The notes beneath the pieces were generated by a model that worked only from the letters and a program-made list of their open reading frames with translations, did no database searches and was not told the DNA's origin. From assembly GCA_903918755.1 (NCBI GenBank), contig CAIXFN010000056.1, positions 1 through 64,000 of the forward strand: a stretch of 64,000 nucleotides of DNA. Reading direction: 5' to 3'. This DNA is from an uncultured Pedosphaera sp. GTDB taxonomy: Bacteria > Verrucomicrobiota > Verrucomicrobiia > Limisphaerales > Pedosphaeraceae. Positions 1 through 7,687 of the stretch are shown one piece after another. The translations under genes and the position numbers were made by a program. Each line of letters begins with the position of its first letter. Within the stretch, counting starts at the first letter, position 1.

Positions 1-1261
1 CAACCTCGCATCCGTGTCGGGCAGCTTCGGGTTTGTCAATCCGGCCATCGCGCCCAACGTCGGCACGACGAATGTGCAGGTGTATTTCCTACCCACGGAC
101 GCGGCGGATTACAACAACGCGACCAATACTGTAACCGTGACCGTGACCTTGCCGCCACCGGACGAATATGTGACGAACACGAATGACGACAACCGCGTGG
201 GTTCGCTGCGCTATGCGGTCAGCTATGCGACCAACAATTCCCATATCACCTTTGCCCCCAGCTTGTCCGGCGCGACCATCCTGCTGACCAATGGTGCCAT
301 TGTGTTGAAGACGAACTTCGACATTGACGCCTCGGCGCTGCCGGGTGGCATCATCATCAATGGCAACCACAGCGGCAACTACGGCGTGTTCGATTCCATC
401 TCCGGCATCACCAACACCCTGACCGCGTTGACCATCACCAATGGCGCCGCCAATCCGGTTGCCGGCGGCGGCGGCATCGTTTCGCGCGGCAATCTAACAT
501 TAAATCGCTGCACCTTGGCCGGTAACTCAGCTTATCTGGGCGGCGGCATTTACAATGAAGGTGTATTGGCGTTGAGCCAGTGCACGCTCGCCGGCAATTC
601 GGCCAGCGGCGGCGGCGGTATTTACAACTACTTCGGCACGGTGACGGTGAACCAGAGCACGCTCGCCGGCAATTCGGCCGACAGCGGCGGCGGCATTGAT
701 AGCCTGGGTACACTGAATCTGACCAACTCGATTGTGGCTGGGAACACGGCTGATAATGAAGCTAATATTTATGGCCCCATCAATACTTCCGGCGGCGTCA
801 ATCTCACCAGCGACGCTCCGCTCCTCGCCCCGCTGGGCAACTATGGCGGCCCCACCCAAACCATGCCGCCCTTGCCCGGCTCGCCCGCCATTGACGGCTG
901 CACCAACGGCGCTCCCACCTTCACCACCGACCAGCGCGGCTTACCGCGCATCGCCGGCCCGTATGCGGACATCGGCGCGGTGGAAGGCGTGTATGCGGCC
1001 AATTACTCCGGACCGGGCCAGTTGATCGGTGCCACCTGGCTGGCTTCTGGCGCAGGCGGGTTCCAATTCGGGTTCACCAATTACCCGGGCTTGAACACCA
1101 CCTTCAGCGTGTGGGCCAGCACGAACCTGGCCTTGCCGTTCAGCCAGTGGAGCCGCCTCGGTGCGGTCACGGATGCGCCCGCCGGCTCCGGCCGATACCA
1201 GTTCACCGACCCGCAGGCGACCAACAGCGTGCAGCGCTTCTACCGCGTGAGCTCGCCGTAA
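1..1261 (+). CDS. Secreted right-handed beta-helix (CSLREA/PMP-like) protein, 5' end missing
   Basis: The reading frame is open at the window edge, so the N-terminus is missing; a GTG at 14 is only an internal codon. The first about 50 visible residues look like the end of an immunoglobulin-like or MBG-type domain. Next comes a CSLREA-like segment (DDNRVGSLRYAVSYA) leading into a parallel beta-helix. The helix rungs repeat the pattern 'CTLAGNSA..GGGIYN', as in polymorphic outer membrane proteins. The segment 'SPAIDG...TDQRGLPR...DIGAVE' is the usual end of such helices. The last about 75 residues form a small beta domain ending RFYRVSSP, a C-terminal type often seen on exported verrucomicrobial proteins. 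Probable cell-surface or secreted protein; ligand unknown. Family assignment is firm, function is not. Confidence 0.85.
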   Translation, partial: NLASVSGSFGFVNPAIAPNVGTTNVQVYFLPTDAADYNNATNTVTVTVTLPPPDEYVTNTNDDNRVGSLRYAVSYATNNSHITFAPSLSGATILLTNGAIVLKTNFDIDASALPGGIIINGNHSGNYGVFDSISGITNTLTALTITNGAANPVAGGGGIVSRGNLTLNRCTLAGNSAYLGGGIYNEGVLALSQCTLAGNSASGGGGIYNYFGTVTVNQSTLAGNSADSGGGIDSLGTLNLTNSIVAGNTADNEANIYGPINTSGGVNLTSDAPLLAPLGNYGGPTQTMPPLPGSPAIDGCTNGAPTFTTDQRGLPRIAGPYADIGAVEGVYAANYSGPGQLIGATWLASGAGGFQFGFTNYPGLNTTFSVWASTNLALPFSQWSRLGAVTDAPAGSGRYQFTDPQATNSVQRFYRVSSP

Positions 1262-1987
1262 GCATGACCCACCGGTTAATTTGAGAAATAAATTCGGTCG
1301 CGCTCCATCAGGAGCGGACGTTGAATCCAGCAAAAAAGCTGTCTGAAAATTAAATCGAAAGGTGGACGAAACTGGATTATGCGTGCGGGAGTTGGACTAA
1401 CCTTGATTAACCTGGACTGCGAGCATTTTGGCGGTCGGGTTTCCGCAAATGTCAAGTTGAGGAACAGAGATTAATCCCGACTGTTTCAGTCGGGTTTGTA
1501 GGCAAAGCAAGACCAAAGGCGGCCGGGCGTTTTGGGTCGAGGGCAGCGCGGATGGTGGGGTGCCGCGTGCACCGCCGAGTACAGTCGGGCAGTGGGCACG
1601 CGGCACCGGTCACGGGCCGCCATTCGGATTCGACTCCGCGGGTGGTTGCCCGGCCATTGACGACTTCGATTTCAATATGTCAAAGAGCGACGCCGCCGGA
1701 GCCAGGAAATGGCTGTCGGGCGGACAAAATCCCCTTGCGGCAGCCGTGACTACTTCGTTTTGAGCAGCGGGCGGGCGAGCCTCGGGTTGCTTTTTAGCAC
1801 GGAATGCGACGTTTCGTATTCCTGCCGTAGGAATTTAGCGCGGGATTTTGAAAACATTTTGCAGAAGCAATCTAAGCTAACGAAGCAGCTTTACGGACTG
1901 ATTCCAACTGCGGCCACTACCACAAGCTCTTTCTTCGTCATTCGGTCCAACGCCAAGTGGGGTTTCTGCTTCACTTACGCAGCACTG
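1262..1987. other. Non-coding region with repeat-like sequence
   Basis: About 725 bases without a convincing gene; the short reading frames here have no family features and are low in complexity. It contains a perfect 12-bp inverted repeat (1559-1570 with 1596-1607) and phrases that recur near 21770-21970, notably ATGTCAAAGAGC and variants of TTGGATTAAC. It looks like a decayed copy of a dispersed repeat. The last part lies just downstream of the convergent gene ending at 1988. Confidence 0.45.
1559..1607. repeat. Perfect 12-bp inverted repeat
   Basis: GGTGCCGCGTGC (1559-1570) is the exact reverse complement of GCACGCGGCACC (1596-1607), separated by 25 bases. No run of T follows, so it is not an obvious intrinsic terminator. 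It may be the structured core of the dispersed repeat that also occurs, more degenerate, around 21800-21860. Confidence 0.6.
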
Positions 1988-2647
1988 TCACTGCAAGTAC
2001 TGGAGCCGGAAATCATTTAGCGAAGTGTGAAGACGCTTTCCCCGCAGCCTGCCCGCGTGTACCCACTCGTCCAGAAGAAAGCACAGACGTCGCGGACTGC
2101 CGCTGGCAATTGCGTCCTCGACCTGTTGCCGCTCTGCGACCGACAACCCGGCGGTTTCTTCTCGAAAAACCTTTAGGTAATCTTCGCGCGGCAGGCCCTT
2201 GGTCGAGTTGCAATACCGCATAATCAGCATGTCTTCACAGGCGGAGAGATCACCGTGCAGCAGTGATTGTGCGTACGTCCTCAACTGCCCCGCGTAGTAC
2301 CCAAGCCAAGGGTCTAATTCGTTTTGGGTGTCCTCTGGCAACCCTACCGCGGGTGCAGCTTTCGGGGCTTCGGGGGGAAGGATCTGGGCGAGCTCCCGCA
2401 CATCGAACTCGTGCGAGGATGCCGGACGAATCCAGAAGGTATCCTCTTTGGCGGCAATTCTGACGCCAACGCCGTCACGCGAGTTCCAGTATGGCGTGAT
2501 CGCAACCTTTGGCGAGTCGTAGTGTACCTCAGCGCTCTCCACCCAGCCTTCCGCGATCCGATCTGCGGCACTGACGCCAAAATCACGTTGCAGATAATCG
2601 AAGTGCCGGTGCGCTACCGACAGGAAGGAGTGAGGGTTCGTAGGCAT
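1988..2647 (-). CDS. Hypothetical protein, last gene of the redox operon
   Basis: A 219-residue soluble protein starting MPTNPHSFLSVAHRHFDYL; I did not recognise a family. An upstream in-frame start at 2743 would overlap the preceding gene, so the ATG at 2647 is preferred, 10 bases after that gene's stop. The N-terminal half looks alpha/beta (a 'VAITPYWNSRDGVGVRI' strand pair). The C-terminal half is helical and acidic (EDMLIMRYC, REDYLKVFREE). No signal peptide or membrane segment. The size and fold pattern recall small immunity-type or DUF proteins, but nothing supports a specific function. By position it is the distal gene of the operon that begins with the alcohol dehydrogenase. Confidence 0.65.
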   Translation of the reverse strand: MPTNPHSFLSVAHRHFDYLQRDFGVSAADRIAEGWVESAEVHYDSPKVAITPYWNSRDGVGVRIAAKEDTFWIRPASSHEFDVRELAQILPPEAPKAAPAVGLPEDTQNELDPWLGYYAGQLRTYAQSLLHGDLSACEDMLIMRYCNSTKGLPREDYLKVFREETAGLSVAERQQVEDAIASGSPRRLCFLLDEWVHAGRLRGKRLHTSLNDFRLQYLQ

Positions 2648-2657
2648 GGAATCTACG

Positions 2658-3623
2658 CTACACCTGCGCCAATTCGGTGATCTCGAATTCCAGCCAGGGC
2701 GCGAGTGGGAGTGTCGCCAGATGCTTTTGGACGGCGGTGGCATCGGTCTCGCGGAAGAGCAGGAAGGCGCGCCAAGGTTCGGCCTGGGGTGGCATCATGT
2801 GGAATTCCAGCAACAAACCGAGCCGCCGCCACTCCGCCAGATGCGCCTGTTCGGCCGGAATATGCGATTTGAAGATTTCGTCCATGGGCTTGGGGCGTGT
2901 GGCGGTGACCATGAAGCGCTTTTTGGTGTCCTTGCCCCAGCCGGGAAAATCGGCCAGCGGAGGCAGCACCAGTGGGGGTTCGGACTCAGTGGTCCGCAAC
3001 CGCTCGGAGAGGGAATCGAGGTACTTGGCGCGCTCTTCCGGCGTGATGCGAACGGGACTCCAGGCCACGAACGGCGCGAGCGGCAGAAATCCATTGAACC
3101 AAAACACACCATGCTGCACAGGCGCGAGCACGTTGGAAAGTGAAGGGTTGACGCCGAAACCGCCATAGGCATCCGGCCCGCCGCCAGTCGTCATCAAAAC
3201 CAGGGCGCGCCTCCGCGACTGGCCGAGACCGCCTTCGTAAATTTTGGGTCCGCCGTAGATCCGGCCGGCGGCAAACACTCGATCCACCCAACCCTTTAGA
3301 ATGGCCGGCATCCCGAACCACCAAAGCGGGTAACTGAAGATCAGCAGGTCGCAGGATTCGAGCCGGCGGATTTCCTTTTCCAGGTCCGGGGCGAAGCCGC
3401 CGACTTCGGTCGCGTAGGCTTCCTCGGTTTGTTGCTTCAAATATTGCGGGTCTTTGACCGTGGAGAAATTCCGGCGCTCCGAAACCGGGTTGAAGTGTTC
3501 CGCATACAGGTCGGCAAAATCAACGGAGTGGCCTTGGGCCTGAAACGCTGTTTCCGCGCGGCGGGCGAGCGCGCTGGAAAAGCTTTTGGGTTCGTGATGC
3601 GCGTGAACGATGAGGATTTTCAT
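2658..3623 (-). CDS. NAD(P)H-dependent flavin/quinone oxidoreductase fused to a dimeric alpha-beta-barrel domain
   Basis: Residues 1-195 are a flavodoxin-like fold of the NQO1/MdaB/KefF kind: an FMN phosphate loop in MKILIVHAHHEPKSFSSAL, and the signature FSYPLWWFGMPAILKGWVDR around residues 80-100. Such enzymes reduce quinones or similar electrophiles by two electrons with NAD(P)H. After a linker, residues 236-321 (RFMVTATRPKPMDEIF... to the end) form a separate ferredoxin-like module resembling muconolactone isomerase or other dimeric alpha-beta-barrel proteins. Family members usually end near residue 200, so the extra domain is unusual. The ATG at 3623 fits the family start; an upstream in-frame start would add an unrelated 23-residue leader. 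It lies 37 bases after the flavoprotein gene in a redox operon next to an HxlR regulator. Confidence 0.85.
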   Translation of the reverse strand: MKILIVHAHHEPKSFSSALARRAETAFQAQGHSVDFADLYAEHFNPVSERRNFSTVKDPQYLKQQTEEAYATEVGGFAPDLEKEIRRLESCDLLIFSYPLWWFGMPAILKGWVDRVFAAGRIYGGPKIYEGGLGQSRRRALVLMTTGGGPDAYGGFGVNPSLSNVLAPVQHGVFWFNGFLPLAPFVAWSPVRITPEERAKYLDSLSERLRTTESEPPLVLPPLADFPGWGKDTKKRFMVTATRPKPMDEIFKSHIPAEQAHLAEWRRLGLLLEFHMMPPQAEPWRAFLLFRETDATAVQKHLATLPLAPWLEFEITELAQV

Positions 3624-3660
3624 GGCGGGTAAATTGGGTGGAGGGAGTAGCCAGGGAAAT

Positions 3661-5325
3661 TTAGCTATAAGTGCCGAGGTAGTCGTGGACACAGTTCACC
3701 GCCAGCGCGCCATCGCCCACGGCGAAGGCGACCCGTTTGGCGGTGCGCGAGCGGCAGTCTCCGGCAACGAAGACGCCGGGCACAGAAGTTTCCAGCGCGC
3801 AAGGCTGGCGCGACTGGAGCGGCCAGACGCCGCAGGCCGCGCTCTCGGCTCCGGTGAGGATAAAGCCCTGCGCATCCTTGCAAACCAGATCGCCGAGGAA
3901 GCCCGTGCAGGGGGTGGCGCCGATGAAAACGAAGACGCCGGCGCTATCCTCGGTGATGAGTTCACCCGTGGCGGTATTCTCCAACTGCACTTTCTCCACG
4001 CATTCGGTGCCCTCGATCGCGCGCAATTCATGCCGCAGTCGCCGCCGGATGCGCGGGTTCACTTCCACGCGCTCGGACAGGTAGGAGGACATGCTTTTCC
4101 GCAGATCGCCGCCGCGCACCACCAGATGCACGTGATCGGTGAAACGGGAGAGATACATGGCCGCCTGCCCCGCGGAGTTGCCCGCCCCGATGATGTGGAT
4201 GGGTTGATGTTCACAAAGCAGCGCCTCAACCTGAGTTGCGGAATAGTAAACTCCCGCCCCATGCAGCGATGACAAACCGCGCACTCCGAGGCTTCGGTAG
4301 CTCACGCCCGTGGCGATAATCGCCGTCCGGCTGCGAATCCGGGTGCCGGCGTCGGTGGTGAGGGTCAGCAGGTCATCCAGCCCACGGGTGAGGCCGGTGA
4401 CATCCACCGGAGCGGAAAACGTGGCGCCAAACTTCAGCGCCTGCACATAGCTGCGCAACGCGAGATCGCGCCCGGAGATGCCCGCCGGGAAGCCGACGAA
4501 ATTCTCGATCCGCGAGCTCGCCCCCGCCTGGCCGCCCGGCCCCAACCGGTCGAGCACCAGCGTACGCAACCCTTCCGAGGCCGCATAGACCGCAGCGCCC
4601 AGGCCGGCGGGGCCGCTGCCAATGATCACCGTGTCGAACAACTCCTCCGGGATGGGTTGGGCGATGCCGATGCGCGTTGCCAATGCGCGCACGGAGGGAT
4701 TTTCCAGGACGACGGCGTGGCCCCACACCACGGCGGGGTAGTGTGCGACCGGGGTGTCGAGCGCCGCGACAAGCGGGGCATTTTCCGCCGCGGTGGTGTC
4801 GATCCACCGATGCGCCACCCCGTTCCGGTGCATAAATTCGCGCAGGCGCAGGGTGGCGGCATCATTGTGCGCGCCGAAAATGCGCAACCCTTCGAAGCCG
4901 CTCTGCTCCATGAGTTCGCGGCGGCGCAACAGCGCCTTGATCCACTTTTCACTGAGGTTCGCGGAGCGCACCAGCAAGCGCCGGACCTGGGCCACCGTGA
5001 GGCGGATGATTTCCGCATCTTCTAGCACCCGGCAGGCCGCGACCGCCGGACGTTCCAGAAACAGATTGATGTCGCCGATGATGGCGCCCGGTCCATGGAT
5101 CACGATCAGCCGCTCGGTCCCATCGGACGTATCCAGAATCTCCACCCGCCCGCTCAGAATGATGAAAAAATCGACCTGCCGATCTCCGGCCACGAAGATG
5201 GATTCGCCGGCCCCATGCCGCTCCGTGCTGCCGCAGGAACGGGCCAGCACCAGGTCCTCATCCGTGAGTTTGGGAAAGGCATCCGGATCACGGTCGATGT
5301 CGGCGGGAGAAAGCAGTGGAGTCAT
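3661..5325 (-). CDS. Cyclic-nucleotide-binding-domain / glutaredoxin-like / thioredoxin-reductase-like flavoprotein
   Basis: Three modules. Residues about 20-130 resemble a CRP-type cyclic-nucleotide-binding domain. Residues about 145-220 look like a glutaredoxin fold (LREFMHRNGVAHRWID, later VLENPSVRALA) but without a CxxC. From residue 229 there is a thioredoxin-reductase-like FAD/NAD(P)H unit: the FAD motif VIIGSGPAGLGAAVYAASEG, then GPGGQAG, then the pyridine-nucleotide motif IIGAGNSAGQAAMYL near 375 and the terminal VFVAGDCRSRTAKRVAFAVGDG. Where thioredoxin reductases carry CATC, this protein reads GVYYSATQ (about residue 358), so the redox cysteines are absent. The usual PR in the cyclic-nucleotide phosphate cassette reads PAVA, so ligand binding is uncertain. 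Probably an FAD/NAD(P)H oxidoreductase with another electron acceptor. Its start overlaps the preceding small ORF by 4 bases. Confidence 0.9.
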   Translation of the reverse strand: MTPLLSPADIDRDPDAFPKLTDEDLVLARSCGSTERHGAGESIFVAGDRQVDFFIILSGRVEILDTSDGTERLIVIHGPGAIIGDINLFLERPAVAACRVLEDAEIIRLTVAQVRRLLVRSANLSEKWIKALLRRRELMEQSGFEGLRIFGAHNDAATLRLREFMHRNGVAHRWIDTTAAENAPLVAALDTPVAHYPAVVWGHAVVLENPSVRALATRIGIAQPIPEELFDTVIIGSGPAGLGAAVYAASEGLRTLVLDRLGPGGQAGASSRIENFVGFPAGISGRDLALRSYVQALKFGATFSAPVDVTGLTRGLDDLLTLTTDAGTRIRSRTAIIATGVSYRSLGVRGLSSLHGAGVYYSATQVEALLCEHQPIHIIGAGNSAGQAAMYLSRFTDHVHLVVRGGDLRKSMSSYLSERVEVNPRIRRRLRHELRAIEGTECVEKVQLENTATGELITEDSAGVFVFIGATPCTGFLGDLVCKDAQGFILTGAESAACGVWPLQSRQPCALETSVPGVFVAGDCRSRTAKRVAFAVGDGALAVNCVHDYLGTYS

Positions 5326-5459
5326 AGCATATTGGGGAGACTTGAGAGTTGTGAAAGCGGGGAATCATGATGCTGCTCCAGCCAGCGGCGCCACTCCGCC
5401 CGCGTCGTAACGTGAATACGTTCCAGTTGGTCCAGCGCGGAGGGCATTGCCAGTTGCAT
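5322..5459 (-). CDS. 45-codon small ORF resembling the N-terminus of a YdeI/OmpD-associated protein
   Basis: A 45-codon ORF begins at an ATG that shares a base with the stop of the SDR gene (TGATG) and ends in a TGA inside the ATGA start of the flavoprotein gene. Both junctions therefore look translationally coupled. The translation contains LERIHVTTRAEWRRWLEQHH, which resembles the opening helix of YdeI/OmpD-associated proteins; the tail PLSQLSSLPNML does not continue that family. It may be a truncated YdeI relic kept as a coupling leader, or a real microprotein. It fills the only gap between two tightly packed genes. Confidence 0.5.
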   Translation of the reverse strand: MQLAMPSALDQLERIHVTTRAEWRRWLEQHHDSPLSQLSSLPNML

Positions 5460-6190
5460 CACCAGGGCTGCGGTTGACCGTCGCGGAAAAAACAGCCACT
5501 CGGTCCGTCGTCAGGAAGGGTCGCCGCCCACACGATCCCCGCCGCGCCTTCGGCCACAGGGCGGGCGCCTTGCGCTTCCCCGCCGGGATAAGTTGCCGTC
5601 CAGCCGGGGCAAACCGCATTGATCAGGATACCGCTGGCTTTCAATTCGGTGGCAAGCTTGACGGTGAAGGCGGTGAGCGCCGTCTTGGAAATGGAATAGG
5701 CCGGCGCCGCCCCGCCCATCTTTTGCAGGCCAAACCCAATCTCGCTCGCGAACGCGCCCGCGCCGCTCGACACGTTGACAATGCGGGCGCGCGGGCTTTT
5801 ACGCAGCAAGGGCAGCATGGCCTGCGTCACGCGCCACGCGCCGATCAGATTCATTTCCAACGTTTCGCGGACGTAGTCTATAGCGACGGTGGAAGTGAGA
5901 TGATCACTGTCGAAATTTCCGCCCGCATTATTCACCAGCACATCCAGGCGGCCAAAGTCGCGCGTAATCATTTCCACCGCCGACCGCACGGAATCATCGG
6001 AACCGGTATCCAACGCCAGCGCGTGAACTGCTCCACCGTTCCGGGGAATTTCCACGATTGCCTTCTCGGCTTTCGCGAGATCGCGTCCGCTTAGCAGGAC
6101 GCTGTCGCCGAGCGCGGCCAGTTGGCGGCAAATTTCGAAGCCAAGGCCGCGATTGGCCCCGGTGACCAGGACGATGCGTGGTTCGTTCAT
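5459..6190 (-). CDS. Short-chain dehydrogenase/reductase (carbonyl-reductase-like)
   Basis: A 243-residue classical SDR. The Rossmann motif TGANRGLG is near the N-terminus, followed by NNAG. The active site has Ser in VNVSSGAGAF and YSISK (Tyr about 165, Lys about 169). PGWTATYPGGEAQGARP matches the C-terminal loop of carbonyl-reductase-like members, which reduce aldehydes or ketones with NADPH. The substrate cannot be read. The ATG at 6190 is chosen because the family starts just before the first beta strand; the upstream in-frame codons add an unlikely 13 residues. It sits 35 bases after the alcohol dehydrogenase and is coupled to the small ORF that follows. Confidence 0.92.
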   Translation of the reverse strand: MNEPRIVLVTGANRGLGFEICRQLAALGDSVLLSGRDLAKAEKAIVEIPRNGGAVHALALDTGSDDSVRSAVEMITRDFGRLDVLVNNAGGNFDSDHLTSTVAIDYVRETLEMNLIGAWRVTQAMLPLLRKSPRARIVNVSSGAGAFASEIGFGLQKMGGAAPAYSISKTALTAFTVKLATELKASGILINAVCPGWTATYPGGEAQGARPVAEGAAGIVWAATLPDDGPSGCFFRDGQPQPW

Positions 6191-6225
6191 AGGGCGATCG
6201 GTGGTAATCCGGCGCGCAGCGGAGT

Positions 6226-7245
6226 TCAAACCAAATCATTCACCAGCACGACGCGATAGCGGGCCTTGCCGGAGCGGAGATGTTCGATGGCGTCATTCGC
6301 CCGGGACATCGGGAAGGTTTCCGTGGTCGGCGCGATGCCGTGGCGGGCGCTGAACTTCAGCATGGTGTCGGTGGTCGAGGGACTGCCAAGCGGCGAGGCG
6401 GAGAGCGATTTCTGACCAAGGATCATCGGGAAGGCGATCATGGCCATCGGCGACGGCACCGCCCCGACGGTGTGCAGGCGACCCTTGGGTTTGAGCGTGG
6501 TGATGTAGGCGTTCCAGTCGAGATCGGCGTTCGCGGTATTCAGGATGAAGTCGAAACTGCCGGCGGCCTGGGCCAGTTCCTCGGCATGCCGGGAATTCAA
6601 GGTCCGATGGGCGCCCAACCGCAACGCTTCTTCCCGCTTGGAATCGCTGGTGGTGAACGCGGTAACGTCGCAACCCCAGGCGCGCAGAAATTTCAGGGCC
6701 ATGTGACCAAGACCGCCGATGCCGATAACGGCCACGCTATCGGTCGGTTTGATACCGCACTGAATGATGGGATTGAACACAGTGATGCCGCCGCAGAGCA
6801 GCGGCCCGGCTTTGTCGGTGTCAATTTTCTCGGGCAGCGGGCTCACCCAGGTCCACTGGGCGCGGACGCGGGTCGCGAATCCGCCGTGCCGGCCGATGAT
6901 GGTGGCCTCGGCCTTGAGGCAAAGATTCTGGTTGCCGGAAAGGCATTGCTCGCATTCGCCGCAACTGCCGGAATACCAACCGAGACCGACGCGGTCGCCG
7001 ATTTTCAAGCGCTTCGTATGGTCGCCGAGGGCCACGACTTTGCCGATGACCTCGTGGCCTGGCACGAAGGGATAGGCGGTCATGCCCCAGTCGTTGTCGA
7101 GCATCGAAAGATCGCTGTGGCAGATGCCGCAGCTTTCGACGGCGATCTCGACCTGCTCGCTGCCGAGGGGGCCGGGATGGTATTCAAAAGGTTGGAGGGG
7201 TTGTTTGGCGCCGGGTGCGGCGAGTGCTTTAGTGGGGGTGGTCAT
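6226..7245 (-). CDS. Zinc-dependent NAD(P) alcohol/aldehyde dehydrogenase (YahK/cinnamyl-alcohol-dehydrogenase type)
   Basis: About 339 residues. The catalytic zinc region reads CGICHSDLSML and PFVPGHEVIGKV. The structural zinc site is CGECEQCLSGNQNLC. The cofactor loop is GIGGLGHMALKFLRAWGCDV, followed by TTSDSKREEA, where the Ser after the second strand favours NADPH as in YahK-type aldehyde reductases. It likely interconverts aldehydes and alcohols in the cytoplasm. The ATG at 7245 begins at the point where family members begin; alternative in-frame ATGs at 7269 and 7287 would add up to 14 residues. First gene of the minus-strand redox operon and divergent from the HxlR regulator. Confidence 0.92.
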   Translation of the reverse strand: MTTPTKALAAPGAKQPLQPFEYHPGPLGSEQVEIAVESCGICHSDLSMLDNDWGMTAYPFVPGHEVIGKVVALGDHTKRLKIGDRVGLGWYSGSCGECEQCLSGNQNLCLKAEATIIGRHGGFATRVRAQWTWVSPLPEKIDTDKAGPLLCGGITVFNPIIQCGIKPTDSVAVIGIGGLGHMALKFLRAWGCDVTAFTTSDSKREEALRLGAHRTLNSRHAEELAQAAGSFDFILNTANADLDWNAYITTLKPKGRLHTVGAVPSPMAMIAFPMILGQKSLSASPLGSPSTTDTMLKFSARHGIAPTTETFPMSRANDAIEHLRSGKARYRVVLVNDLV

Positions 7246-7313
7246 GGTTGATTGTGCCTGCTGGTTCATTGTTGCCGCGTTGGACATTAATCCATAAAAT
7301 ATTTGGCGCAAGT

Positions 7314-7331
7314 AGGCACAAAAAAGTGCCT
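7314..7331. promoter_or_regulatory. Candidate HxlR operator (inverted repeat)
   Basis: AGGCAC (7314-7319) and GTGCCT (7326-7331) form a perfect inverted repeat around six A residues. It lies between the divergent alcohol dehydrogenase and HxlR genes, where a regulator could control both. HxlR proteins bind as dimers to short palindromes in such positions. The sequence shows the palindrome; its role is inferred. Confidence 0.45.
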
Positions 7332-7350
7332 GGAAATCAGCCTGAAACCC

Positions 7351-7659
7351 ATGCGCCTCAAAGATTGTCCCGTCCGCACCGCGATTGATGTCATCGGTGG
7401 AAAATGGAAGCCGGTCATCCTATTCCACCTGATGTCGGGCAAAAAGCGCCACGGCGAACTGCGTAAATTGATGGAGGACGCCACGCAAAAAATGCTCACG
7501 CAACAACTCCGCGAACTGGAGCGGGACGGCATCGTGCAGCGAAAGCTCTACGAGGAAAAGCCGCCGCGCGTGGAATATGAACTTTCGAGCTACGGCCAGA
7601 CCCTGCAACCGGTCATGGAGGAACTGTGCAAGTGGGGCCGGGCGCGGATGAAATTGTGA
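7351..7659 (+). CDS. HxlR-family winged-helix transcriptional regulator
   Basis: A 102-residue protein from the ATG at 7351; the longer frame from a TTG at 7303 would run through the candidate operator. It starts MRLKDCPVRTAIDVIGGKWK, with the family's conserved N-terminal Cys-Pro, then the recognition helix region (MLTQQLRELERDGIVQRK) and the wing (KPPRVEYELSSYGQTL). Relatives such as YodB, CatR and HypR use that N-terminal Cys to sense quinones, aldehydes or hypochlorite and derepress adjacent reductase genes. The divergent operon of alcohol dehydrogenase, SDR and quinone-reductase-like genes fits that role. Confidence 0.93.
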   Translation: MRLKDCPVRTAIDVIGGKWKPVILFHLMSGKKRHGELRKLMEDATQKMLTQQLRELERDGIVQRKLYEEKPPRVEYELSSYGQTLQPVMEELCKWGRARMKL

Positions 7660-7687
7660 TGCCCCAGGGATACTCTTGCCCCATCAA

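Noticed and set aside
1397-2020. Several short frames between the beta-helix gene and the redox operon
   Set aside because: Mutually overlapping, without recognisable motifs, and they coincide with repeat-like sequence.
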